DNA of 64,000 nt from Caldilineaceae bacterium SB0661_bin_34 (GTDB taxonomy: Bacteria > Chloroflexota > Anaerolineae > Caldilineales > Caldilineaceae): NCBI GenBank assembly GCA_009841145.1, contig VXMJ01000083.1, positions 1-64,000 on the forward strand. Reading direction: 5' to 3'. Each line of letters opens with the position of its first letter. The stretch's first letter is position 1. A program made the translations under genes and the position numbers. This document shows, in pieces, positions 34,000-42,754 of the stretch. The notes under the pieces are model-generated. The model did not search any database, was not told the DNA's origin, and saw only the letters and a list, made by a program, of their open reading frames with translations.

Positions 34000-35385
34000 A
34001 TGAAGGCGTACCGTTTGGCCTGGGTTTTTGTTTTGTTCTGCCTGCTGATGTTCGTTGCCGGCTGCACTGCCGTGCCAACGCCCACCATGCCGGTGGAAGA
34101 TGTGAATGTCTTAACCGATCAGGAGACGGAGGCCGGGTGGGCCGGTGTTGACCCCTCGGGTCAATCCCTCACGTTCTGGCACCAGCACCGCGGCGATCGC
34201 GCAGAGGCCCTTGATGCGCTTGTCGCGGAGTTCAATGCCACCAACGAGTACGGCATCACGATGGAGGCGTCGCACCAGGGCGACTACAGCCAGATTTTCA
34301 GCAAGATGCTGACGCTGCTGGGAACGCCCGACGTGCCCAGCTTGGTCATCGCATATCAATATCAGGCTGCCAGCTACCAGCTGGCCGACGGGCTGGTGGA
34401 CCTCAACAGCCTGGTCAACGATCCGGTGTGGGGCCTGAGCGAAGAGGAGCAGGCCGACTTCTTTCCCGGGTTCTACGCGTCGGATGTCTTCCCGAACTTT
34501 GACGGTGCCCGGCTCGGTTTCCCGCCCAACCGCTCGATCGAGGTGATGTACTACAACATTGACTGGCTGGAGGAGCTGGGTTATAGCAATCCCCCAACGA
34601 CTCCGGAGGAGTTCCTGGAAATGGCCTGCCGTGCCGTTGACGAGCCCTTCAGTGGTGGGGTGAGCGATGAATCGAGCCTAGGCCTGCAGTGGGGCCACAG
34701 TCCTGCGTCCCTGGCCGCCCTGACGTTCAGCTTCGGTGGTGACATCTTCGACTATGAAACGGGGCAGTTTACCTATGACGATCCGGCTGCCGTCGCGGCT
34801 CTGGAATTCATCCGGAGTGTGTACGACGCGGGCTGCGCCGGCGATGTGGTTGAGCGCGGCGGTCACTACGCGGCCTTTGGCCGCGGCAAGCTGCTCTTCT
34901 TCTTCAGCACCACGTCGGGCATGCCGTTCGCGGCGTCCAATGTGGACGGCGGTGCCGGATTCAACTGGGGCATTGCGGCCCCACCGCGCCGTGTCGACGA
35001 CCCCGTGACGAATCTCTACGGGGCCAGTATCAGCATTCCCAGGTCCTCCCCGGAACAGGAGCTGGCCACCTGGATTTTCGTGAAGTACTTCACTTCGCCC
35101 GAGGCGCAGGCCAAGTGGGCGCGGGCCAGCAACTATTTCCCGGTGCGCCAGAGTGTTGCAGCCGACCTGGACGAGTACTTCGAAGAGAACCCCAACTTCG
35201 AAACGGCCTTCTCCCTTCTGCCCTACGGCAAGGCGGAACCGTCGGTGCCCGGCTTTGAATTTGTGCGCGACATAGTCAGGGAAGCCATGGTCTCCATCGT
35301 GGATGGCGCGGATGCCGCGACAACCTTGGCGGAACTGAACGCGGAAGCCAACGCATTCCTGGCCGAGCAACTGGCGGAACAGTAG
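34000..35385 (+). CDS. Orphan ABC sugar-binding lipoprotein
   Basis: A 461-residue family 1 solute-binding protein. A basic N-terminus and hydrophobic stretch (VFVLFCLLMFVAGC) end in a lipobox VAGC, here with a Sec-type signal rather than the Tat signal of the 4-kb paralog. The mature protein has the typical LTFWHQHRGDRAEALDALV opening and PEQELATWIFVKYFTSPEAQ in the C-lobe, as in glycerol-3-phosphate or oligosaccharide binders. CAGGAG upstream supports the start. There are no permease or ATPase genes next to it, and the next genes are on the other strand. Confidence 0.9.
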   Translation: MKAYRLAWVFVLFCLLMFVAGCTAVPTPTMPVEDVNVLTDQETEAGWAGVDPSGQSLTFWHQHRGDRAEALDALVAEFNATNEYGITMEASHQGDYSQIFSKMLTLLGTPDVPSLVIAYQYQAASYQLADGLVDLNSLVNDPVWGLSEEEQADFFPGFYASDVFPNFDGARLGFPPNRSIEVMYYNIDWLEELGYSNPPTTPEEFLEMACRAVDEPFSGGVSDESSLGLQWGHSPASLAALTFSFGGDIFDYETGQFTYDDPAAVAALEFIRSVYDAGCAGDVVERGGHYAAFGRGKLLFFFSTTSGMPFAASNVDGGAGFNWGIAAPPRRVDDPVTNLYGASISIPRSSPEQELATWIFVKYFTSPEAQAKWARASNYFPVRQSVAADLDEYFEENPNFETAFSLLPYGKAEPSVPGFEFVRDIVREAMVSIVDGADAATTLAELNAEANAFLAEQLAEQ

Positions 35386-35416
35386 CAGTAGGGCGGTCTG
35401 AGCAATCCGCTAGTGT

Positions 35417-35464
35417 GGCCGGAGTCCCAGATGTCCACGCGGCATCCGGGCCTCCGGCCTTTCC
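35417..35464 (+). terminator. Possible terminator after the binding-protein gene
   Basis: GGCCGGAG (35417-35424) is the perfect inverse of CTCCGGCC (35452-35459), followed by TTTCC. The loop is long (27 bases), so strength is uncertain. Confidence 0.4.
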
Positions 35465-35565
35465 GTTGGGCTGGCCGGTAGGGGCGGAGGGCGTTTCCGG
35501 ATATTGTGCTGAACGCGGCTGCCTGGTCGCACATGCTCCCGGTTCGGTGGCGGACCGCGTTCCGA

Positions 35566-37446
35566 TCAACAGGCGGGGGTGTGCCTGAACCGCTCCAACC
35601 CGAGTGTCAGCCTTATGGCGTGGCCGGGTTCCAATGCCACGGCCACGCAGCGCCCGGGCCAGTCGCCCGCAATGTTCGTGTCCGACCAGGGCCGGCTTTC
35701 CGTGCCATGGACCGTTGCGCCGGTGAAGGCGTGTTCGCCGTAGGCTCCCGCCTGTATTCGTAGGCTTTGGACACGGTGCTCCCCCGTGTTGACCGCCATC
35801 AATGAGACGGAGTTCTCGTCGCGGCCCGTAACCAGCACCGCCACGTCCGGCGGCAGCCCCGGCAGTCCCGATGCCCCATCGAAGTGGCGTACGGGAGCAT
35901 GGAGCAGGCCCCCGTTGTACAGGGGTTGCGGCGCACCAAGGGTTAGCTGGACCAGGGCTTCGGTCGTTATCGGATTGTGTTGCTGCCAGTGGTGGATGTT
36001 GACCTGGGTCAGATCGGCATTGTCCTCTTCGATCATTCGCAACCGGATGCGAACCTGTTCCAGGGCCGCGTCTAGGATCCGGTCGGGGTAGTCCGGGTTG
36101 AGGCCGTCCAGGAAGGTCAGCCACGGCTTCTCATGGCCGGAGTCTTCCTTGAGGCGGTAGGAGGCAACGCCGTACCAATCTCCTTTTTCCGCCTGCTGCA
36201 GCCTGCGGATACGCGCGAGGTCCTCCTCCGAGCCGGAGATATTCCAGAGGGCGAAGGGATGCATTGGGCCCATGGGCTGCCAATCGAACCAGCCGCCGTC
36301 GCCATGGCGGTAGGGGACGAGGAATTCTTTCTCCTTGTGGCCTGGTGAATCGAGCTGGTCCACCCAGTGGTCGCGTAGGCTCATATGTTCGCGGCCCGGA
36401 TCCCGGTATTCCCCCAGGTCCATGATGGAGTCGTAGAGGTCGCGGGCCAGGTTCAGCCAAGCGGTGTCACCCGTCAGCAGGGCGGCGGCCTGTCCGGCCA
36501 CGGCCGCCGCCTGGCCGATGTTGTAGTAGCCGTGCGGCCAGGTCCAGCCGTAGAGGCCGCCGTACCAGCGGCCGTCCAGGTATTCACCGACCTCGCCGGA
36601 TAGGCCCACGTTGTCCGGGATCAGGCCGCCGTTGGCGTCCGCCCGTTCCTGCCAGGCGGACAGGTATTCGGTGATCCAGGCGCGATACCGGTCTTCTCCG
36701 GTGAGCAGGAACGCGTTGGCAATGAGGGAGGCCACCCCAAGGTTGCCGGCCACGTCGCCGCGGCCCATTCGTTCCTGCATGGCCCGGCCCATGCGCAGAG
36801 CCTTCCCCTGATCGCGCAGATCCTCGTAGGTGTCGATGTCCGGCAGGTCCGCGAAGGGCAGGCCATAGGTCGCCATGCCCGGCGCATAGCCGTAGGTCGG
36901 GGGCTCCACATCGGTGTACCCGTAGCGCGGCCCGCGACTGCCATTGTGGGCGGCCCTAATCAGCCGCCGCGTGGGATCGTAGTTGGGAGCTTCCGGATCC
37001 TCGTTGAGGTAGAAGCCGGCGAAGCGCCGGGCACGTTCCCGGTTGCGTTCAAGGGAGGGATCCGCCAGGCACAGGAAGTAGAAGTAGATGTAGCTTTCGC
37101 TCTGGTGGAACTGGTCGTAGCCCTGCTCGTACTCCTTGTGGACCACGCCTAGGTCCGTGAGCTGCTGCGTGATGCCGTCCCACAGCCGCTGGCTGTGTTG
37201 TAGAAGCTGCGGGTTGCCGGTCAGCAGATAGAGCAGCGGCCAGTTCTGGGCCGCTTCGTAGAAGTCGTCGGCACCGTCGCGCGTGTCGGGGTAGGTATCG
37301 CGCCAGATCAGCCGATCGTTTCTGACATAACGTTCCAGAAAGGGTTCCACGGAGTCCTGCAGCAGGTCGATCAACTGCCGCTGGCGGCGCGCCCAGCCGG
37401 GAATCCCCGGCAGGGGTCTGCCCTGCATGGCCGGCGAGTCGGGCAT
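35566..37446 (-). CDS. Large hypothetical protein, predicted alpha/alpha-toroid carbohydrate enzyme
   Basis: A 626-residue protein of no family I can name. The first about 480 residues are alpha-helical with aromatic-rich turns (NWPLLYLLTGNPQLLQHSQR, SYIYFYFLCLADPSLERNRE, YGGLYGWTWPHGYYNIGQAA) like six-hairpin glycosidases and lyases. The last about 130 residues are a beta-rich domain with PDVAVLVTGRDENSVSLM. A truncated paralog occupies 62958-64000. Its ATG overlaps the stop of the upstream aldo/keto reductase (TGATG), so the two are translationally coupled and likely serve one sugar pathway. There is no signal peptide. Confidence 0.75.
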   Translation of the reverse strand: MPDSPAMQGRPLPGIPGWARRQRQLIDLLQDSVEPFLERYVRNDRLIWRDTYPDTRDGADDFYEAAQNWPLLYLLTGNPQLLQHSQRLWDGITQQLTDLGVVHKEYEQGYDQFHQSESYIYFYFLCLADPSLERNRERARRFAGFYLNEDPEAPNYDPTRRLIRAAHNGSRGPRYGYTDVEPPTYGYAPGMATYGLPFADLPDIDTYEDLRDQGKALRMGRAMQERMGRGDVAGNLGVASLIANAFLLTGEDRYRAWITEYLSAWQERADANGGLIPDNVGLSGEVGEYLDGRWYGGLYGWTWPHGYYNIGQAAAVAGQAAALLTGDTAWLNLARDLYDSIMDLGEYRDPGREHMSLRDHWVDQLDSPGHKEKEFLVPYRHGDGGWFDWQPMGPMHPFALWNISGSEEDLARIRRLQQAEKGDWYGVASYRLKEDSGHEKPWLTFLDGLNPDYPDRILDAALEQVRIRLRMIEEDNADLTQVNIHHWQQHNPITTEALVQLTLGAPQPLYNGGLLHAPVRHFDGASGLPGLPPDVAVLVTGRDENSVSLMAVNTGEHRVQSLRIQAGAYGEHAFTGATVHGTESRPWSDTNIAGDWPGRCVAVALEPGHAIRLTLGLERFRHTPAC

Positions 37447-38315
37447 CAGGCGGGGCCCGCACCCAGTCCCAGACGGTTGCGCGCCTCGGTCACCACGTCC
37501 TCCGACAGCGGCTCGGCCAAGGCCGCCTTCACGTTCTCGTCCAGATGGTCGGGATTGGTGGTGCCCACGATGGTGGTGTGGAGACCCGGATGGACCAGTG
37601 TCAGCCGCAGCATGAGTGCAGTTCGACTTTCCCCGGGGGCCGTCAGGTCATCCAGCAGGCCGTTCTCCACCGATTCCCAGGTTCCGCTGGTTCCGGTCCC
37701 GTGGCCGGGCTCCCCGAGTGCCACGCCGCCGCGGATGATGGTGCCTGCGTTTGCTTGGGCCACCTGAGAGATTGATTCCTCGTGCTCAGTCTCCAGCAGG
37801 GAGTAGGGGATTTGGAACACATCAAACACTCCCCATTCCAGGAACGTGGGCAGGTGAGGCAGTGTCGAGGAGACGCCGATCCAGCGGACGTAGCCTTGGC
37901 TGCGCATGTCCTCAAGGCACTGCACCAGTTCGCCCTCTTCGCAGGCAGCCACGCTGGGGTTGTGCAGCTGCATGATGTCAACGCTGTCCACGCGCAGGCG
38001 CGCCAGACTTTCGTGCAGGCCGCGTTCCAGGTTCTCCCGGGTCCAGACATGGCCATCCCTGGGGTGGCAGCCGCACTTGGTGGCCAGGACGTACTCGTCG
38101 CGCCGGGATCGGATGTAGCGCCCGATCATCTCCTCACTGTTGCCGTAGTCGTTGGCGGTGTCGATGAAGTTGATGCCGGCATCCAGGACGCGGTTGAGCA
38201 TGTTGCCGATTTCGTCGTCGGTGAGCGCGCGCCGGTGTGCGGCTCCGTACCCCAAACGGGTGACTTCAAGACCGGTACGTCCGAGTACCGCGGTTGGCAG
38301 GGAGGTTGCAGACAT
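37446..38315 (-). CDS. Aldo/keto reductase
   Basis: A 289-residue NADPH-dependent reductase. The catalytic Tyr and Asp lie in FIDTANDYGNSEEMIGRYI, the Lys in YVLATKCGCHP and the His in VDIMQLHNPSV, so the tetrad is complete. A C-terminal cofactor segment reads TLVHPGLHTTIVGTTNPDHL. GGAG about 8 bases before ATG 38315 favours this start over ATG 38330 or 38375. It is the intact relative of the broken reductase near 23 kb and is coupled to the toroid-protein gene. Confidence 0.88.
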   Translation of the reverse strand: MSATSLPTAVLGRTGLEVTRLGYGAAHRRALTDDEIGNMLNRVLDAGINFIDTANDYGNSEEMIGRYIRSRRDEYVLATKCGCHPRDGHVWTRENLERGLHESLARLRVDSVDIMQLHNPSVAACEEGELVQCLEDMRSQGYVRWIGVSSTLPHLPTFLEWGVFDVFQIPYSLLETEHEESISQVAQANAGTIIRGGVALGEPGHGTGTSGTWESVENGLLDDLTAPGESRTALMLRLTLVHPGLHTTIVGTTNPDHLDENVKAALAEPLSEDVVTEARNRLGLGAGPA

Positions 38316-38671
38316 GGCGGGGGTCTCCATTGGTGGTTCAGGAATAGAGAGGCATTTGGCGGATTTGCCGATCAAATGGTGTTCGACCTTGGTCTGTAAG
38401 CCTAACAGCCGACGGGTTTACAGTCCCGTCTTGGAGGCGGCACGTTCCCGGCCGGTCTGAAGGAAGACTGTCGGTGCGGCACGGTCTCAGTGTCGTTGTA
38501 TGGGCCCGGGACCGTCGGCCGGTGGCAGTTGGCAGTCTCCAGGGCCTGTGTCTGTGTCCCCAACCCGATTCATCCTGGGGCTATGGCGCCTGGACAACCG
38601 GATTGAGATAGCCGTTTCCCTGCAACTGCAATGTCTGATGCGCAGTCCAACGTTGGGTGTTGGACAAGGAG

Positions 38672-41350
38672 CTATCCAAGTAGTTGGATGTGACCACTGC
38701 TCCCATCCACCCGAACCTGTTGGCCGGTTTGGAGGCGCTCCGTTGCTCGGTCGACACCGACAACGGCAGGAATTCCGTATTCCCGGGCCACAACGGAGCC
38801 GTGGGTCATCATGCCGCCCACTTCCATCACCAGTCCACCGGCAGCCAGAAACAGTGGGGTCCAGGATGGATCGGTGCCGGGACAGACGAGGATTTCGCCG
38901 GGCTGCAGCTGGGCATGGTTGGGATCGAAGACCACGTGAACGGTGCCTTCCACGGTGCCGGAAGAAACGCCGGATCCGACAATGGTCCTGTCGTCGGTTT
39001 CGGACGAGCTGACAAGCCCCGCGTAGATGGCTGTGCCATCGCTGAGGAGCAGCCGCGGTACGGGGCTGCGGCGCATTTCGCTTGCATGTGCAGCCCGGCG
39101 GGAGGCAATCAATTTCTTCCAATCGCCGGCCGTACACATGGCCAGCACCTTCAGCTCGTCGAGCCGCAGGAAGAAGAGATCGTCCGCCCGTTGAATCACG
39201 CCAGCGGTCGCCAACTCCCGTCCGCTGTCCAGCAGGGCAGTCCGTATCATGTCCATCAATCGAATGAACAGGAACTTGGGACTTTCACGGACACCGGCCA
39301 GAGTCCGCACACGTCGGACCAGCCAACGCACCAGACTGTCCGCTGCAGGCGTACGCCAAGCCTTGGCAGCCGCTTCCGCCAAGCACGCCGCGGTTTCTTG
39401 GGCCGCCAGTTGACCCCGCTGAAAAACCTGGTCCGGCATCAAGTTTGCGTCTGCAATTGCGAGATAGCTTTGCAAGGCGCGGATGATGGGGAGCGGCTGT
39501 TCCCGCCAGCGGGGTCGGCCGAAATCGATCTCCGCCAGCCCCCGCATGCCATAGCGGTCCAGGAAATCCGTCAGTGCCTGCTGGACGAGGGCGGGCAGCT
39601 GCCCGCTGTGGAAATCCCGGGCCAGATCTTCAGGGCTCGCGGTCTCGAATTCGGCACAGGCTTGGGCATCCTCCCGTATTCGCCTGGCGGTCTGCCACAG
39701 TTCCAGATCCATGTCGGTGGTTACATTGTTGTCTAGGCTCTTGGTCAGTTCCATATACAGCCGCGGAGGCAAGTCCGGATTGTTTGCTTCCAATCTGGCG
39801 GTCAACCGACCCAGCACGCTCAAGGATGCGTAACCTGCTGCAATCAAGGGTGCGAGCCGGAGAAATACACGCGGAAACAATACTTGGTGACCGAGCCATT
39901 CGAACAGCGTAAGCCGTTGCTGGAGGGTGCCGGACAGCCGGACTTGCTTTTCGATCAAGGTGACGAGATCCTCGACAGAGGCCTGAGCGTGGCGTAGTGC
40001 CGCCTCGGGTTGTAGCAATGCAAAGAGTACCGACCTCAGAAATCCGGACATAACCGGAGCGACACGGGCAAGCGATGACAGCCGCATCGTTCCCACCGGT
40101 AGGCGGGGATCGTCGGCCAAGGCACGTACGGCTTCGGCAATCCCCGGATCCAGCAGAGGAAACGCATTCAGGAACATGCGCCGTCCAAGCGGGTTGCGCA
40201 ATGCACTGGTGGCTTCGATCCAAGGCCGTGCGCCGGCTACGTGGACAATCGGCTGGTCGAAGATCGTTGCCTGCCGCCCAAAGACACGACAGAGGCCTGC
40301 AAACAGGCCTTTCAGCATGTCCTGTCCCAGCGGGGTGAATGGATCGAGCACTCCTTGCACCGTGCCGAGGGAGACGAAAACCCGCAGGTGGTCGGCTTTT
40401 GCCATGCGCGGCAAAGGATACAGTGTGGTAATGGGACGGGCCTGGAGCAGGAGCAATTCTTCATCGGCGAAGGCCCACTCAATGTCCTGGGGAAATTCGT
40501 ACAGGGCTGCCACCCGTCTGCCCAAGTCCACCAGCATGCCAATCTGCGCATCGGCAAGGGCCCGTATCCGTTCATTCTCCTCTTGGAGAGTCTCGGTACC
40601 GCCCTCTGCCAGTCCGCGAATGATCGTGGCTTTGGCCCCTACATGTTCTTCAAGCACGCGGCCGGTACCTGTTTCCACAACGTAGTGGTCCGGTTCCACT
40701 TGTCCGCCGACCAAGGCTTCACCAAGCCCGAACGTGGCGTCGATTACGGATTCAGTGCGCCGCCCCGTTACAGGATTGGCGGTGAACAGGACGCCCGAGG
40801 CTTCGCTCTGCACCATCTCCTGCACGATCACCGCCAGGGAGACCTCGGCCTGTTCGATGCCGTTCCGGGCCCGATAGCTGATGGCGCGTGCGGACCAGAG
40901 GCTGCTGAAGCAATCGATGACTGCCGTCAACAGCGCGTCTTCACCCAGTACGTTCAGGAAGGTGTCCTGCTGTCCGGCAAACGACATGCCGGGCAGGTCT
41001 TCGGCCGTGGCGGAGGAGCGTACCGCCACTTTCGGCCGGCCCAGATCATCGTAGGCGGCACGGATCTGTGCTGTCAACTCCCGGGGCATGGTGCCGGTCC
41101 GGAATCGGGCCCGGACACGTTCGGAGAGTGCCACCACCGCGTCCGGATCCGACATATCGATCCGGTCGGCTTCCGTGGCCATCCAACCCGCAATGCCAGC
41201 GCTTTTGACAAAAGCTTCATAACTGTCGGTAGTAATGATAAAACCACCGGGCACAGGAAATCCGGCTTGGGTCAACTTGGTTAAGTTAAGTCCTTTTCCG
41301 CCAACGCGTGCCAAAGAAACACGGGAGGTATTTAGGGGAATGCAATACAT
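38672..41350 (-). CDS. Rifampicin-phosphotransferase-like PEP-synthase-family enzyme
   Basis: An 892-residue protein. An N-terminal ATP-grasp domain (ARVGGKGLNLTKLTQAGFPV, then VRSSATAEDLPGMSFAGQQ and SGVLFTANPVTG) is followed by a long helical region. The C-terminal swivel domain carries the phosphorylated histidine in VGGMMTHGSVVAREYGIPAV. In PEP synthase the His domain is in the middle and a pyruvate-binding barrel is last. The order ATP-grasp, helical domain, His domain is that of rifampicin phosphotransferase and related enzymes, so it probably phosphorylates a small molecule. ATG 41350 matches family starts; 41428 is an upstream alternative. Confidence 0.8.
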   Translation of the reverse strand: MYCIPLNTSRVSLARVGGKGLNLTKLTQAGFPVPGGFIITTDSYEAFVKSAGIAGWMATEADRIDMSDPDAVVALSERVRARFRTGTMPRELTAQIRAAYDDLGRPKVAVRSSATAEDLPGMSFAGQQDTFLNVLGEDALLTAVIDCFSSLWSARAISYRARNGIEQAEVSLAVIVQEMVQSEASGVLFTANPVTGRRTESVIDATFGLGEALVGGQVEPDHYVVETGTGRVLEEHVGAKATIIRGLAEGGTETLQEENERIRALADAQIGMLVDLGRRVAALYEFPQDIEWAFADEELLLLQARPITTLYPLPRMAKADHLRVFVSLGTVQGVLDPFTPLGQDMLKGLFAGLCRVFGRQATIFDQPIVHVAGARPWIEATSALRNPLGRRMFLNAFPLLDPGIAEAVRALADDPRLPVGTMRLSSLARVAPVMSGFLRSVLFALLQPEAALRHAQASVEDLVTLIEKQVRLSGTLQQRLTLFEWLGHQVLFPRVFLRLAPLIAAGYASLSVLGRLTARLEANNPDLPPRLYMELTKSLDNNVTTDMDLELWQTARRIREDAQACAEFETASPEDLARDFHSGQLPALVQQALTDFLDRYGMRGLAEIDFGRPRWREQPLPIIRALQSYLAIADANLMPDQVFQRGQLAAQETAACLAEAAAKAWRTPAADSLVRWLVRRVRTLAGVRESPKFLFIRLMDMIRTALLDSGRELATAGVIQRADDLFFLRLDELKVLAMCTAGDWKKLIASRRAAHASEMRRSPVPRLLLSDGTAIYAGLVSSSETDDRTIVGSGVSSGTVEGTVHVVFDPNHAQLQPGEILVCPGTDPSWTPLFLAAGGLVMEVGGMMTHGSVVAREYGIPAVVGVDRATERLQTGQQVRVDGSSGHIQLLG

Positions 41351-41505
41351 GGGGTTGTGGCCAGGAAACGATTGAGATGCTAAATAAAATTCATGATCCG
41401 TTTTCTGTGGATCTCTCCTTGGAAACATTGTGTCACAGTTAATCCCACATCTTCGTACCCCGTTGCTTTATTGAGCCCAGCCCATTGTCAAGGGCTTCCT
41501 CGTCC

Positions 41506-41542
41506 GTTTCAGACCCCGAACCAAAGTCAACGAAACTGAAAC
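41506..41542 (+). repeat. Orphan CRISPR-like repeat, copy D, full length
   Basis: This 37-base copy opens GTTTCAG and closes CTGAAAC, a perfect 7-base terminal inverted repeat as in real CRISPR repeats. The core is ACCCCGAACCAAAGTCAACG. It is the only copy whose 5' half is intact in this sense. No second copy at spacer distance is present. Confidence 0.6.
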
Positions 41543-41746
41543 AGGCCCGGTCGGAACAACCCGCCGGGCCACGGCATCCCCGGGTATGGCAGAATTTCTG
41601 CTGATCAGGTTGCGGCAGGACAGTTCGGGGCGGCCCTTGGCACCGGCTGCGCACCGACCATATAACTGCCTTCTTCGATCCGCTGCAAAACCCGTTTTCC
41701 AGGCAGAACAGGAAACTGGCGCAAAGCCCATCACGAGTCCTTTTCG

Positions 41747-42631
41747 ATGACCAGCGAGTGTTTCCTATACCTGCTCACGCGCTTGCGGGTTCAGTCCCGG
41801 GCGGGGAAGCGAGCACCGCACAAGCCACTCCTGCTCCTGCTGGCCATGGGCAACCTGTGCCGAGGAGAACCTCGCCTATTGCCCTATGGGAACATCGCGG
41901 TGCGGTTGATTGATTTGCTGGCAAGATTCGGTCCCTACACCTATAGACGCAGCCGGCGTCCTCAGGATCCGATTTGCAGATTGCCGAAGGACGGCCTTTG
42001 GGAACTCCGAGGGCACATTCCGGCAGCGGGAAATGATGGGGTGCCGAGCCACGGGGGGCTAATGAGAAGCGATGTGTCTGCCGGGTTCCCCGAGGCGGTG
42101 CATAGTTTGCTAGTGGCGCATCCCGAAGTGTTGTGGATGGGAGCGCAGTTTCTGCTGGACAGTTACTTTGCCGAAAGTCTCCATGAGGACTTGGTCTCGG
42201 AAGTAGGTATACACCGGGCCATGCAGCCTGCGCCGAGGTCCTCCAGGAAGCGGAATCCGGAGTTCAGACGGGAGGTGATCAGGGCCTACGAACATCGCTG
42301 TGCCGTTTGCGACTACGACATTCGTCTTGACAACAACCTGATGGGTTTGGAAGCGGCTCATATCCAATGGCATGCGTACGACGGACCGGACGAGGTCCCC
42401 AACGGCTTAGCACTTTGTACCCTCCATCACAAGGCATTCGACTTGGGGGGCATCAGCCTGCTTGACGACTTGAGACTGGTCGTGTCGGACGATCTGCACG
42501 GTCAAAACCGGGCGTTCGACCTGTGGTTCCTCGACCACAAGCACAAGCCCATCCGTGCCCCGAGGCGTGACGAGCTAAGGCCTGATCCATTGTTCCTGCA
42601 TTGGCATCGCGAACAGGTCTTCCAAGGCTGA
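41747..42631 (+). CDS. SBD-HNH restriction endonuclease of the phosphorothioate-DNA type
   Basis: A 294-residue protein. The N-terminal half resembles the sulfur-binding domain of ScoMcrA-like enzymes: RAPHKPLLLLLAMGN, then LIDLLARFGPYT and CRLPKDGLWELRG. The C-terminal half is an HNH nuclease: YEHRCAVCDYDI, LEAAHIQWHAYDG and LALCTLHHKAFD hold the zinc cysteines and catalytic histidines. Family members cut DNA carrying phosphorothioate or methylated bases. No dnd modification genes are in the window, so it stands alone as a type IV-style defence gene. Confidence 0.82.
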   Translation: MTSECFLYLLTRLRVQSRAGKRAPHKPLLLLLAMGNLCRGEPRLLPYGNIAVRLIDLLARFGPYTYRRSRRPQDPICRLPKDGLWELRGHIPAAGNDGVPSHGGLMRSDVSAGFPEAVHSLLVAHPEVLWMGAQFLLDSYFAESLHEDLVSEVGIHRAMQPAPRSSRKRNPEFRREVIRAYEHRCAVCDYDIRLDNNLMGLEAAHIQWHAYDGPDEVPNGLALCTLHHKAFDLGGISLLDDLRLVVSDDLHGQNRAFDLWFLDHKHKPIRAPRRDELRPDPLFLHWHREQVFQG

Positions 42632-42754
42632 ACGGAAGCGTCATCCGAGTTTCCCGGACGCAGGGGCATTGGGGTTGGCAGACACAGGTCCAGGACTTGA
42701 AGCCTGGACATCTCGGGGCTTTTGCTGTCGTCTCCGGCCTCATGGCTGTATTGC

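Noticed and set aside
38410-38432. tRNA-like arm: GACGGG/CCCGTC stem whose complement reads CTGTAAA in the loop, as in a Tyr anticodon
   Set aside because: No D-arm, T-arm or acceptor stem can be drawn around it on either strand, so it is treated as a chance hairpin.
38684-41284. Long plus-strand frames opposite the phosphotransferase-like gene
   Set aside because: They are antisense to a protein with clear ATP-grasp and His-domain motifs.
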